DNA of 8,576 bases from Actinomycetes bacterium (GCA_021790495.1 JAJYGZ010000217.1:1-8576), one strand, 5' to 3'. Shown: positions 1 to 5,781, counted from the stretch's first letter. Program-made: numbers and translations. The notes: generated by a model from the sequence alone, not told the origin.

Positions 1-1
1 A

Positions 2-103
2 GTCGAGCGCATACCGGAGTCAATTCCTCGATTCTTCGGCTATGGAAATCAACACCTGTGTTGGGAGTTCAATAAAGGCCACGCCGCGGAAGCAATTGAT
101 TAG
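2..103 (+). CDS. Possible C-terminal end of an unidentified plus-strand gene (partial)
   Basis: A plus-strand frame is open from the left window edge and ends at a TAG at 101-103, giving 33 visible residues. It reads like protein (it contains RFFGYGNQHLCWEF) but I do not recognise a family. The main support is position: the stop lies 2 nt before a 13-bp perfect hairpin (106-139), as expected for a gene ending convergently with the minus-strand acetate transporter. Another plus-strand frame is also open from base 1 to a TAA at 73-75, so the assignment is tentative. The minus strand shows no comparable open frame here. Extending the sequence to the left would settle it. Confidence 0.35.
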   Translation, partial: VERIPESIPRFFGYGNQHLCWEFNKGHAAEAID

Positions 104-105
104 AG

Positions 106-139
106 GCTTGAGGGTTGAAATGTATCTCAACCCTCAAGC
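106..139. terminator. 13-bp perfect hairpin, probable bidirectional terminator
   Basis: The arms 106-118 and 127-139 are exact inverted complements (GCTTGAGGGTTGA and its reverse complement) around an 8-nt loop. The structure lies 30 nt past the stop of the minus-strand acetate transporter and just after the stop of a putative plus-strand gene. Neither side has a run of T, so it is not a textbook intrinsic terminator. U-tract-poor terminators have been proposed in Actinobacteria, and it could also protect transcript 3' ends. Confidence 0.6.
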
Positions 140-145
140 GACTTA

Positions 146-162
146 CCATTGCGGAGCAATGG
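146..162. terminator. Second small hairpin downstream of the acetate transporter
   Basis: The sequence CCATTGC-GGA-GCAATGG forms a 7-bp perfect stem with a 3-nt loop. It starts 7 nt past the transporter stop in the minus-strand transcript and is followed 6 nt later by the larger 106-139 hairpin. No T-run follows. It probably belongs to a composite 3'-end structure, but a 7-bp stem alone is modest evidence. Confidence 0.4.
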
Positions 163-168
163 ATATTG

Positions 169-753
169 TTATTTTTTCTCCTTGGGTCCAAGTGGCCCGA
201 CTGGCAGCAGTTGTCTGCCCCAAGTCGACGCAATCACTCCGCCCGCCGCATGGTACCAAGCCAAAACCGCAAAGATGATGGTGATCCAGCCGCCCATTTT
301 GGTCATCGAGGCGTTGGCAGTTCCGGCGCCGACCGCTAAGAGTATTAGCGCGACACAAATTAGGGCAAATATCACGGCCAGCACGACATCCGTCCTGAGC
401 GACGCAATAAATAAGTAAAAGGTTATAACCGCAAACATGGCTAAGAAAAGTGCCGCTGTAGGACCCCCATCGGTTACCGTCTTTGCATAAAATTGTACGT
501 ATAGACCGTAAATAATCCAGAATGGTCCGTATGTGCCGAACACTACAGCTCCAAATGTGCTGCCCCGAACTACTTCGATTATCGCAACTATGAGCTGGAC
601 AACCCCTCCGAATATTAGGGCCGTGGGTAGCACAATCCCCAAGGCAGATGGACTGATAAGACCGGCATTAATAAAACCCAGCATAAAGGACGTTGTAGCG
701 AACGCTGTAACAGCCCAGTGCGCCGGATCGGCAAATGTATCCTTTGCAGACAT
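169..753 (-). CDS. satP: Acetate uptake transporter, AceTr/SatP (GPR1/FUN34/YaaH) family
   Basis: This 194-residue inner-membrane protein belongs to the AceTr family, whose bacterial members move acetate (and often succinate) with protons or down their gradient. Six hydrophobic helices fit residues about 12-33, 38-62, 67-90, 98-118, 122-144 and 153-175, the family topology. Recognisable family blocks are FGGVVQ (48-53), RGSTFG (63-68) followed by YGPFW (75-79), GGW (154-156), and a C-terminal segment GRQLLPVG (179-186) like the GRTVLPIG end of E. coli SatP. The usual N-terminal NPAPLGL signature is diverged to ADPAHWAV (8-15). The ATG start follows GGGGG by 4 nt. The gene lies 230 nt downstream of acs on the same strand, which fits acetate uptake feeding activation. 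GC is about 50% by hand count, lower than acs. The family call is firm; the exact substrate is inferred. Confidence 0.9.
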   Translation of the reverse strand: MSAKDTFADPAHWAVTAFATTSFMLGFINAGLISPSALGIVLPTALIFGGVVQLIVAIIEVVRGSTFGAVVFGTYGPFWIIYGLYVQFYAKTVTDGGPTAALFLAMFAVITFYLFIASLRTDVVLAVIFALICVALILLAVGAGTANASMTKMGGWITIIFAVLAWYHAAGGVIASTWGRQLLPVGPLGPKEKK

Positions 754-983
754 GAATCCCCCATTTTGTCAACTACTCACGTGACATCTGATGATCTTGA
801 ATACGATATTTTGCATAGGATGCGCTATGAAATTTAGGCATCATCGAGTTCGGTCGTTGGCATCTGGTCAGGCCATCATTAATACCTCCTTACGAAGTTG
901 CTGAAAGAGCGTCTGTTTAGCCATGAAATTCGCATGTGAGTCATTCGCGGCTCCCTTTCAGTTCGCGCCGCTTGAGTCGTGGA
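754..983 (-). other. acs-satP spacer carrying overlapping micro-ORFs
   Basis: This 230-nt spacer holds no gene of normal size. In transcript order it contains a 21-codon frame (944-879, ATG, begins MTHMRISW) with AAAGGGAG placed 6 nt upstream. An 18-codon frame follows (924-868, reads MAKQTLFQQLRKEVLMMA) with no clear ribosome site of its own. A 9-codon frame then runs 863-834 (MPTTELDDA). A perfect AGGAGG (885-890) lies inside the first two. These could be leader peptides, a decayed small gene, or chance. No clear terminator hairpin separates acs from the transporter, so co-transcription is plausible. I saw no convincing sigma-70-type promoter. Confidence 0.4.
877..890 (-). promoter_or_regulatory. 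Orphan consensus Shine-Dalgarno with ATG start
   Basis: On the minus strand AGGAGG (890-885) is followed after 5 nt by ATG (879-877) and a second in-frame ATG. This is one of the strongest ribosome sites visible in the window, yet its frame reads only Met-Met-Ala before a TGA at 870-868. The ATG overlaps the TAA of the 21-codon micro-ORF (TAATG), as in coupled genes. The real transporter start at 753 is more than 120 nt further on. Confidence 0.5.
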
Positions 984-2981
984 CTAGTCCGCAGTGTCCC
1001 GTCTGGCGCCTGCCGAGTTTGCGCGATCAGCGATCTCCTTGACGACGTCAGCATTCGCAAGTGTCGTAACGTCGCCGAGCTGCCGTTGTTCAGAGATATC
1101 GCGCAGCAGACGCCGCATGATCTTCCCTGAGCGAGTTTTTGGCAGTTCGTCAGTGAACACGATCGACGCCGGTCGAGCGATCTTGCCGATCTTGGTGGCG
1201 ACATGGTTGCGAAGCTCTTGCAGAAGGGTCTCGGTACCTTCGACAGTCCCTTTCAGGGTCACGAATGCCGCAATTGCCTGGCCCGTCGTAGCGTCGGCGC
1301 GTCCCACCACCGCCGCTTCTGCAACGGCGGGATGATCCACCAGGGCGGATTCTACCTCAAGGGTCGAGATTCGATGTCCGGATATGTTCATCACGTCGTC
1401 GACTCTGCCGAGCAGCCAGAAATATCCATCGGTGTCGCGCTTGGCGCCATCCCCGGCGAAGTAGACCCATTTGTTCTCGGCGGGTTTGGAGAAGCGGCTC
1501 CAGTAAACGTCGACAAAGCGCTCTGGATCTCGATAGATCGTTCGGAGCATTCCTGGCCAGGGGTGGGTGAGAACCAGATATCCGCCGCCTCCCAGCGGTA
1601 CCGGGTGTCCCTCGTCGTCAACGATATCGGCGCCGATACCAGGCAGGGGAACCGTGGCGGAGCCGGGTTTGGTGGTGGTAACGCCGGGCAGCGGAGAGAT
1701 CATGATGTGGCCGGTCTCGGTTTGCCACCAGGTATCTACGATCGGGCAATTCTCATGTCCGATGGTCTTGTTGTACCAGATCCAAGCCTCGGGGTTGATC
1801 GGCTCGCCGACGGTGCCGATGACCTTGAGACTTGAGAGGTCGTGGCGATCAGCGTACTCGGAACCCCACTTCATGAAAGTTCGAATCGCGGTCGGAGCGG
1901 TATAGAACTGGGTGACCTTGTACTTCTCGATAGTCGCCCAAAAACGGTCTTTGTCTGGGAAGTTGGGCACACCCTCGTACAGTACGCTGGTGGTGCCATT
2001 GGCAAGGGGGCCATAGACGATGTAGCTATGTCCGGTGACCCAGCCGATATCGGCCGTGCACCAGTAGATGTCATCGTCCTTGATGTCAAAGACGTACTTG
2101 TGGGTAAATGCGGCGCCCAGCAAGTATCCCCCGGTGTTGTGCTGGATTCCCTTTGGGCGCGCCGTTGTCCCCGAAGTGTAGAGGATGAAGAGCGGGTCTT
2201 CCGAATCGGTCTCGGTGGCCAGCTTCTCCCCGGACTGGTTTTTGATCAAGTCGTGGTAGTAGATGTCGCGCCCGGCGCGCATGTGGACATCTGCCTTGGT
2301 TCTGGCTACGACGACGACCTTTTCGATCGACGGTGTCTCCTCAAGGGCGCGGTCTGCGTACTCCTTGAGAGCAACCCGGCTTCCAGCTCGCCACGACTCG
2401 TCGCAGGTGATCAGCACCTTTGCCTCGGCGTCATTGATGCGATCACGCAGCGAATCCGATGAGAAGCCGCCGAATACCACCGAGTGCGTAGCACCAAGAC
2501 GGGCCGACGCCAGCAGCGCGATCGGGAGTTCGGGTACCATGCCCATGTAGATCGCGATCCTGTCGCCTTTGCCAACTCCTAGTTCCTCAAGGCCGTTGGC
2601 CAGCTTGTTTACCTCATGGTAGAGGTCGCGATAGGTAAGCGTGCGCGTGTCGCCCGGCTCGCCCTCGAAGTAATAGGCGACTTTGTCCCCTTTGTCCTTG
2701 AGATGGCGATCCAGACAGCTCTCGGTCACATTGAGCTTGGCGCCGACGAACCACTTGGCAAACGGCGGGTTCGACCAGTCGAGCGTCTCGCTCCAAGGCG
2801 ACCTCCAGAGAATTTGATGCGCCTGGTCCCCCCAGAATTTTACGTAGTCTTCGCCGTCTTGATAGATCGAGGTCGAGTTGAAATTTGCTTGAGCGCGAAA
2901 CTTCTCTGACGGCGGAAAAGTCCTTTGCTCGTCCATAAGAGCTTCAATTGTTACCGGAGCGTTCTCATGCGACTCGGGCAT
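984..2981 (-). CDS. acsA: Acetyl-CoA synthetase (acetate-CoA ligase, AMP-forming)
   Basis: This cytoplasmic enzyme adenylates acetate with ATP and transfers it to CoA, the high-affinity route of acetate assimilation. The 665 residues match the family's usual length (about 650). Motifs in order, numbered from the chosen start, are the ATP-binding loop YTSGTTARPKG (268-278), the WWQTETG motif (418-424) whose second Trp shapes the acetate pocket in Salmonella Acs, the hinge region GRVDD (525-529), and the C-terminal KTRSGK with Lys620 aligned to the catalytic lysine that protein acetyltransferases inactivate in homologues. The ATG at 2981 is preferred because AAAGGGG lies 4 nt upstream and the protein then begins like its family. 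A 21-residue upstream extension would begin with TTG and lacks a comparable ribosome site. It is followed on the same strand by the acetate transporter. All catalytic motifs are intact, so it is probably active and, by family, acetylation-controlled. Confidence 0.96.
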   Translation of the reverse strand: MPESHENAPVTIEALMDEQRTFPPSEKFRAQANFNSTSIYQDGEDYVKFWGDQAHQILWRSPWSETLDWSNPPFAKWFVGAKLNVTESCLDRHLKDKGDKVAYYFEGEPGDTRTLTYRDLYHEVNKLANGLEELGVGKGDRIAIYMGMVPELPIALLASARLGATHSVVFGGFSSDSLRDRINDAEAKVLITCDESWRAGSRVALKEYADRALEETPSIEKVVVVARTKADVHMRAGRDIYYHDLIKNQSGEKLATETDSEDPLFILYTSGTTARPKGIQHNTGGYLLGAAFTHKYVFDIKDDDIYWCTADIGWVTGHSYIVYGPLANGTTSVLYEGVPNFPDKDRFWATIEKYKVTQFYTAPTAIRTFMKWGSEYADRHDLSSLKVIGTVGEPINPEAWIWYNKTIGHENCPIVDTWWQTETGHIMISPLPGVTTTKPGSATVPLPGIGADIVDDEGHPVPLGGGGYLVLTHPWPGMLRTIYRDPERFVDVYWSRFSKPAENKWVYFAGDGAKRDTDGYFWLLGRVDDVMNISGHRISTLEVESALVDHPAVAEAAVVGRADATTGQAIAAFVTLKGTVEGTETLLQELRNHVATKIGKIARPASIVFTDELPKTRSGKIMRRLLRDISEQRQLGDVTTLANADVVKEIADRANSAGARRDTAD

Positions 2982-2985
2982 CGTT

Positions 2986-2992
2986 CCCCTTT
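2986..2992 (-). promoter_or_regulatory. Ribosome binding site that fixes the acs start
   Basis: AAAGGGG on the minus strand ends 4 nt before the ATG at 2981. It supports this start over the in-frame TTG at 3044. Confidence 0.65.
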
Positions 2993-3177
2993 CGATGTGA
3001 TCAACTTCGTTCAACGTCGAATCGCCCTGATCGCAGGCGTTCAACTTCGCGGTTGTCCAATCGGATCAGCGAGCCGCACGAGGCAACTAGTTGACCACCG
3101 CGAACCCTAGCTGTGCCTTCCAGTGTTGAGCGTATCAGATTCCACGCAGCTTTATTAATCATTTGGTAACACAGGAA
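2993..3177 (-). promoter_or_regulatory. acs upstream region with short direct repeats
   Basis: The roughly 185 nt between the phosphatase stop and the acs ribosome site probably holds the acs promoter. Written on the plus strand, TCAACTTCG occurs at 3001-3009 and 3041-3049, and CGTTCAAC at 3008-3015 and 3038-3045, so two motifs recur within about 50 nt. A 10-bp palindrome CAACTAGTTG lies at 3084-3093, flanked by a distant 8-bp inverted pair (3046-3053 with 3097-3104). These may be regulator sites. I could not identify a convincing -35/-10 pair, and no hairpin-plus-T terminator follows the phosphatase. Confidence 0.35.
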
Positions 3178-4143
3178 TTAAGGGGCGACGAGGTGTTTGG
3201 TGGCGATCTCAGTAAGGCGGTCGAAGTTCTCGTCCAAGGCTTGGAAGGGTGCGGAAAAGTAGTACTTGAATTTGGATATATCCAGACCCCGTCGCTCGAA
3301 TTGGGGCCTGAGTGTGGCGATACGTCCCGGCGTGCGTAGTCGATTGGAGAGCAGGTAATCGTAGTAGATATCTTGTTTTGTCACGCCATGGGCCAATTGA
3401 ACCAGCGCCGCGACTAGCCCGGTCCGATCCTTGCCCGCGGTGCAATGAACCAGCGATGCGCCCCGCGCGGGCGCAAGTATCTGTGAGGCAACTGACACGA
3501 GTTCATCTAGGTAATTGTCTAAGATGAAATCGTACATATCGACCATATTGGTGATGGTAATCTGATCTATGACATTGGAGAAAGCGCCGACTAGCGCGTC
3601 ATCAAAGCCGAATATTTGGCCGGAGATAGGTACGTTGATGAGTTCTATATTTAGCGAATCCGGAATCAAAGTTGGGGCCAATGCAATTTCGTCGCCGCGA
3701 CGCAGATCGAAGATGCGCTCTATCCCCAGGCTCTCAAGCGCTCTGAAGCCGTCGGGCGTGATTCCGCCAAGGTTTTCGCTGCGGAAGTATCGCCGCAGGG
3801 GCATCTGAACTCGTTCGGGTGGCTGGTAGCCGCCAAAGTCTCGAAAGTTGTCGGCTCCCTCGAGGCGAAGTACTCGCTTAGCGTAGCTGCTCCGGTCGGC
3901 CTCTACGGATAACTTGACGATGGCGTGATTTGGCCCCACCGATTTGCTCGCAACAGCGAAGTTATCGCCAGCGCTGAGCGATTCATAGCTAAAGGTTTCG
4001 AATTGGGTCCCGTAAATATCACATACCGCAATCGATAGCGAGGGCAAATCCCTAAGCGCTACCACGGAGATGTCGGTGTTGGCGAGGGGTGTGTCTTCGA
4101 TAGAAACGAAGCAGTTGGAATCGGACTGATTGGTGTTGCGCAC
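3178..4143 (-). CDS. Tyrosine-protein phosphatase, MptpB-like (Y_phosphatase3 type)
   Basis: The 321-residue protein has the CX5R phosphatase loop HCTAGKDRTG (233-242), with Cys234 as the predicted nucleophile and Arg240 as the phosphate-binding residue. The HCxxGKDR form with Lys238 and Asp239 is the hallmark of the M. tuberculosis PtpB group, known for activity on phosphotyrosine and in some members on phosphoserine/threonine and phosphoinositides. The catalytic domain starts near residue 90 with NFRDFGGY (99-106) and includes FDLRRGDE (145-152), whose Asp is a candidate general acid. The first 90 residues are a beta-rich-looking extension of unknown role. No signal peptide or membrane helix is seen. 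The start is a GTG with only a weak AGG upstream, so it is moderately certain. It sits 59 nt after the tad operon and upstream of acs. The substrate cannot be inferred. Confidence 0.88.
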   Translation of the reverse strand: MRNTNQSDSNCFVSIEDTPLANTDISVVALRDLPSLSIAVCDIYGTQFETFSYESLSAGDNFAVASKSVGPNHAIVKLSVEADRSSYAKRVLRLEGADNFRDFGGYQPPERVQMPLRRYFRSENLGGITPDGFRALESLGIERIFDLRRGDEIALAPTLIPDSLNIELINVPISGQIFGFDDALVGAFSNVIDQITITNMVDMYDFILDNYLDELVSVASQILAPARGASLVHCTAGKDRTGLVAALVQLAHGVTKQDIYYDYLLSNRLRTPGRIATLRPQFERRGLDISKFKYYFSAPFQALDENFDRLTEIATKHLVAP

Positions 4144-4147
4144 CTGT

Positions 4148-4161
4148 TTAACCTAGGTCAA
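4148..4161. promoter_or_regulatory. 14-bp near-palindrome before the phosphatase start
   Basis: TTAACCTAGGTCAA differs from its own reverse complement at only one symmetric pair of positions, with an exact ACCTAGGT core. It lies 4 nt upstream of the phosphatase GTG. It could be an operator or simply chance in a short intergenic region. Confidence 0.25.
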
Positions 4162-4166
4162 GTCAG

Positions 4167-4183
4167 TCGCTTTGGCAAAGCGA
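4167..4183. terminator. Hairpin between the tad operon and the phosphatase gene
   Basis: TCGCTTT-GGC-AAAGCGA is a 7-bp perfect stem with a 3-nt loop, 20-36 nt past the last tad gene stop on the minus strand. The minus-strand continuation lacks a T-run; the plus-strand side is T-rich (GGTTTTGATTGTT), but no gene approaches from that side. It may attenuate read-through from the pilus operon. Confidence 0.4.
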
Positions 4184-4202
4184 GCTTGGTTTTGATTGTT
4201 AG

Positions 4203-4730
4203 TTAGCACCATGGGACAAGCGCGGTGGTGATCGAGCCGTTTGGGGATGGCAAAGTCGCGATTGACCTGGCGTCGATGCTAGAGAGCGGGGAGCCGCCAA
4301 GAAGAGCCGAAAAGGCGGGAAGATCCACCACGGCGCTGGCGTGTACGCACACGGAATTGCCAAGAACTGAGACCGCCACGCCGCTTACCCGGTATCCGTG
4401 CCCGATGTGTCCCGTGAGTTGGGTAAGCGCAATCTGTCGGGAGAGGGAAGGGTCGAGCGTAAGGCTGGAGGCGCCGTAGTAGGACTGCAGGCTGATGTTG
4501 TTGGCCGCTGCAGTTGCGGCCGCTTCTACACGATTTGCGAGCTCCGCCTTGGCGGTGTAAAGGAAGTCGAGGTCCAGCAAGAGCGCTGCCAGCGTTATGG
4601 CCAATAGTGCAATGGCCGGTGCAAGCAGCACGATGGAGCCGCGCTCGCGCCTGGCGCGCGAGCGCCGGGGTCTGACCAGGCGTTTTGAATTAGACTGCGC
4701 CATCGGCCTTTCCATTCGGCGCCAACCCAT
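4203..4730 (-). CDS. TadG-like pilus assembly protein, single membrane helix
   Basis: This 175-residue protein begins with a strongly basic segment, then RGS (30-32) and one membrane helix at about 33-56. After it, the run LDLDFLYTAKAELANRVEAAATAAA resembles the TadE/TadG N-terminal region, where the helix leads into a long alpha-helix. The rest is a small, probably extracytoplasmic domain with Cys128 and the C-terminal residue Cys175. The ATG at 4730 overlaps the preceding stop as TAATG and has GGGGTG 6 nt upstream. In-frame ATGs at 4715 and 4703 are alternatives, the latter with GGAAAGG just upstream. It is the last gene of the tad operon. It is far shorter than full TadG proteins and has no von Willebrand domain, so it may be a minor pilin rather than a true TadG. 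Confidence 0.68.
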   Translation of the reverse strand: MGWRRMERPMAQSNSKRLVRPRRSRARRERGSIVLLAPAIALLAITLAALLLDLDFLYTAKAELANRVEAAATAAANNISLQSYYGASSLTLDPSLSRQIALTQLTGHIGHGYRVSGVAVSVLGNSVCVHASAVVDLPAFSALLGGSPLSSIDARSIATLPSPNGSITTALVPWC

Positions 4731-5146
4731 TAAACGCACCCCGTCGAAAGCGAGACGGTCTGGGTCGTTGAGCTGGTGATCCGACTTAGTGGGAGCAACG
4801 GGTTCGAAATCCAAAGCGTCACGGTTTCTGCGTTGCAGCGCGAAGACATCGAGATGCTTACTCCGAGATTGGACACGGGGATGCCAAGCGCTTCCAGGGT
4901 CGCATCGGCCTGCGCAGTTGCTTGTGAGGTTGTCAGGGGAGTCGAGTTGCGCTGAATGGATCGCGAGAGGTTGCGCAAAGACTCTGATAGGGCGCTCTGG
5001 TATCGAGCCGAAACCGCGGTCACCTCGAGCAAGTAGAACGAAAACACCAAGACGATGCACAGGGCGCCGATCGCCATCGCCACGTCGATCATGCCGCCCT
5101 CAGCGGTGGTTCGGCGCCCAATCGCCGCTTTGGTAGCTTTGGTCAT
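4730..5146 (-). CDS. TadE-like minor pilin candidate
   Basis: The 138-residue protein has a short basic N-terminus, AEGG (15-18), and one membrane helix at about 19-41 ending in YLLE. A polar helical stretch (about 45-85) and a Ser/Thr-rich C-terminal half follow, as in TadE-like proteins that are minor components or tip factors of Flp pili. Cys104 and Cys137 lie in the soluble part and could form a disulfide; Cys30 is in the membrane helix. Its ATG overlaps the stop of the upstream gene as ATGA, and its own TAA overlaps the next start, so translation is probably coupled. The usual Glu at position +5 after the processing glycine is not seen. The assignment rests on architecture and operon position rather than a strong motif. 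Confidence 0.7.
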   Translation of the reverse strand: MTKATKAAIGRRTTAEGGMIDVAMAIGALCIVLVFSFYLLEVTAVSARYQSALSESLRNLSRSIQRNSTPLTTSQATAQADATLEALGIPVSNLGVSISMSSRCNAETVTLWISNPLLPLSRITSSTTQTVSLSTGCV

Positions 5147-5538
5147 TTGGGTTCGAGAAGTATCGCGGCGCGCCCGGTTACCGTGGTGGTAACCGACGCC
5201 AAGTTCGCGAGCGTGACAATGGGGACTTTTGTCCGCATTGTGACTTGCACCATGGATCCGCTCTGGGTGCTTATCACGCTGGTCGCGGCCGCAAGATTTC
5301 CGAGTTCGGATCGGGCAGAGGCCAGAACCGCAGCGGGGGAGATAATTCCGGCTTGGAAAAGAGCGCCAGCTTCGAGGCGGGCGGTGTCTTGGGCTATCGC
5401 TGCGAGGCGGCTCTGTGCGTCGGTGACCTTGGCCATCGATATCAGCAGCTGCAAAATTGCCACGATCGCCAAGATACCGACTAGCGCAGGGACGAATCCG
5501 CTGCCCGCGTCCGCCGAGCGATGGAGAGAGGTATTCAC
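5143..5538 (-). CDS. TadE/TadF-like pilus protein candidate
   Basis: This 131-residue protein starts with GTG 3 nt after the stop of the pilin-like gene and ends in an ATGA overlap with the next gene. A short N-terminus ending ADAGSG (9-14) leads into one membrane helix (about 15-34). A long predicted amphipathic helix follows (about 37-85, beginning KVTDAQSRLAAIAQDTARLE), then a Val/Thr-rich beta-like tail. This is the pilin-like plan of TadE and TadF proteins. There are no cysteines. No clear Shine-Dalgarno precedes the GTG, consistent with coupled translation from the gene before. The specific role within the pilus is unknown. Confidence 0.68.
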   Translation of the reverse strand: MNTSLHRSADAGSGFVPALVGILAIVAILQLLISMAKVTDAQSRLAAIAQDTARLEAGALFQAGIISPAAVLASARSELGNLAAATSVISTQSGSMVQVTMRTKVPIVTLANLASVTTTVTGRAAILLEPK

Positions 5539-5541
5539 GGA

Positions 5542-5781
5542 TTATTGGCCCAGCTTCGCGACCTGGGCATTGACCGCATTGGTGGCGGTACCCATGGTTG
5601 CCTTGAACGCGACCCAGAGTATGACTCCGAGAAACGCGAAGATGAGGACCGCGATCGCCGCGGATACCACGCCCTCGCCAGCGTCGGGGTCAAGTTCAAG
5701 GCGATAGTAATTCGCGAGGCGATCTCCCAGGTGATCGCAGGTCGTCAACGTCAAGACAAAGAGCGAGGTTATCAACTTCAT
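5542..5781 (-). CDS. Small Flp-pilin-like protein (DUF4244-like position)
   Basis: The 79-residue protein sits directly after tadC, where actinobacterial tad loci carry the small Flp-type pilin. About 37 N-terminal residues lead to DPDAGEG (31-37), then one hydrophobic helix (about 38-59: VVSAAIAVLIFAF onward) and a short tail ending KLGQ. The Gly followed by a membrane helix suggests a prepilin processed by a TadV-type peptidase, which would leave a filament subunit of roughly 42-44 residues. The Glu normally found at +5 of Flp pilins is absent. An AAAAAGG element lies about 12 nt before the ATG, a loose ribosome site. As the likely major pilin it may be expressed more strongly than its neighbours, and it is the only tad gene here preceded by a sizeable gap. 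Confidence 0.72.
   Translation of the reverse strand: MKLITSLFVLTLTTCDHLGDRLANYYRLELDPDAGEGVVSAAIAVLIFAFLGVILWVAFKATMGTATNAVNAQVAKLGQ

Noticed and set aside
767..772. TTGACA on the minus strand near the transporter start, resembling a -35 box
   Set aside because: It is only about 14 nt from the start codon, so the matching -10 would fall inside the coding region.
1203..2462. Two long plus-strand open frames (about 210 and 206 codons) opposite acs
   Set aside because: They lie antisense to an intact, motif-verified acs, show no recognisable protein features, and are expected in GC-rich coding DNA.
2982..3044. 21-residue N-terminal extension of acetyl-CoA synthetase
   Set aside because: It would start at TTG without a good ribosome site, whereas the ATG at 2981 has AAAGGGG in place and fits the family length.
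4731..5060. Extension of the TadG-like frame upstream to 5060
   Set aside because: That part overlaps the TadE-like gene in another frame and reads as non-natural Arg/Pro-rich sequence; the TAATG junction at 4730 is a better start.
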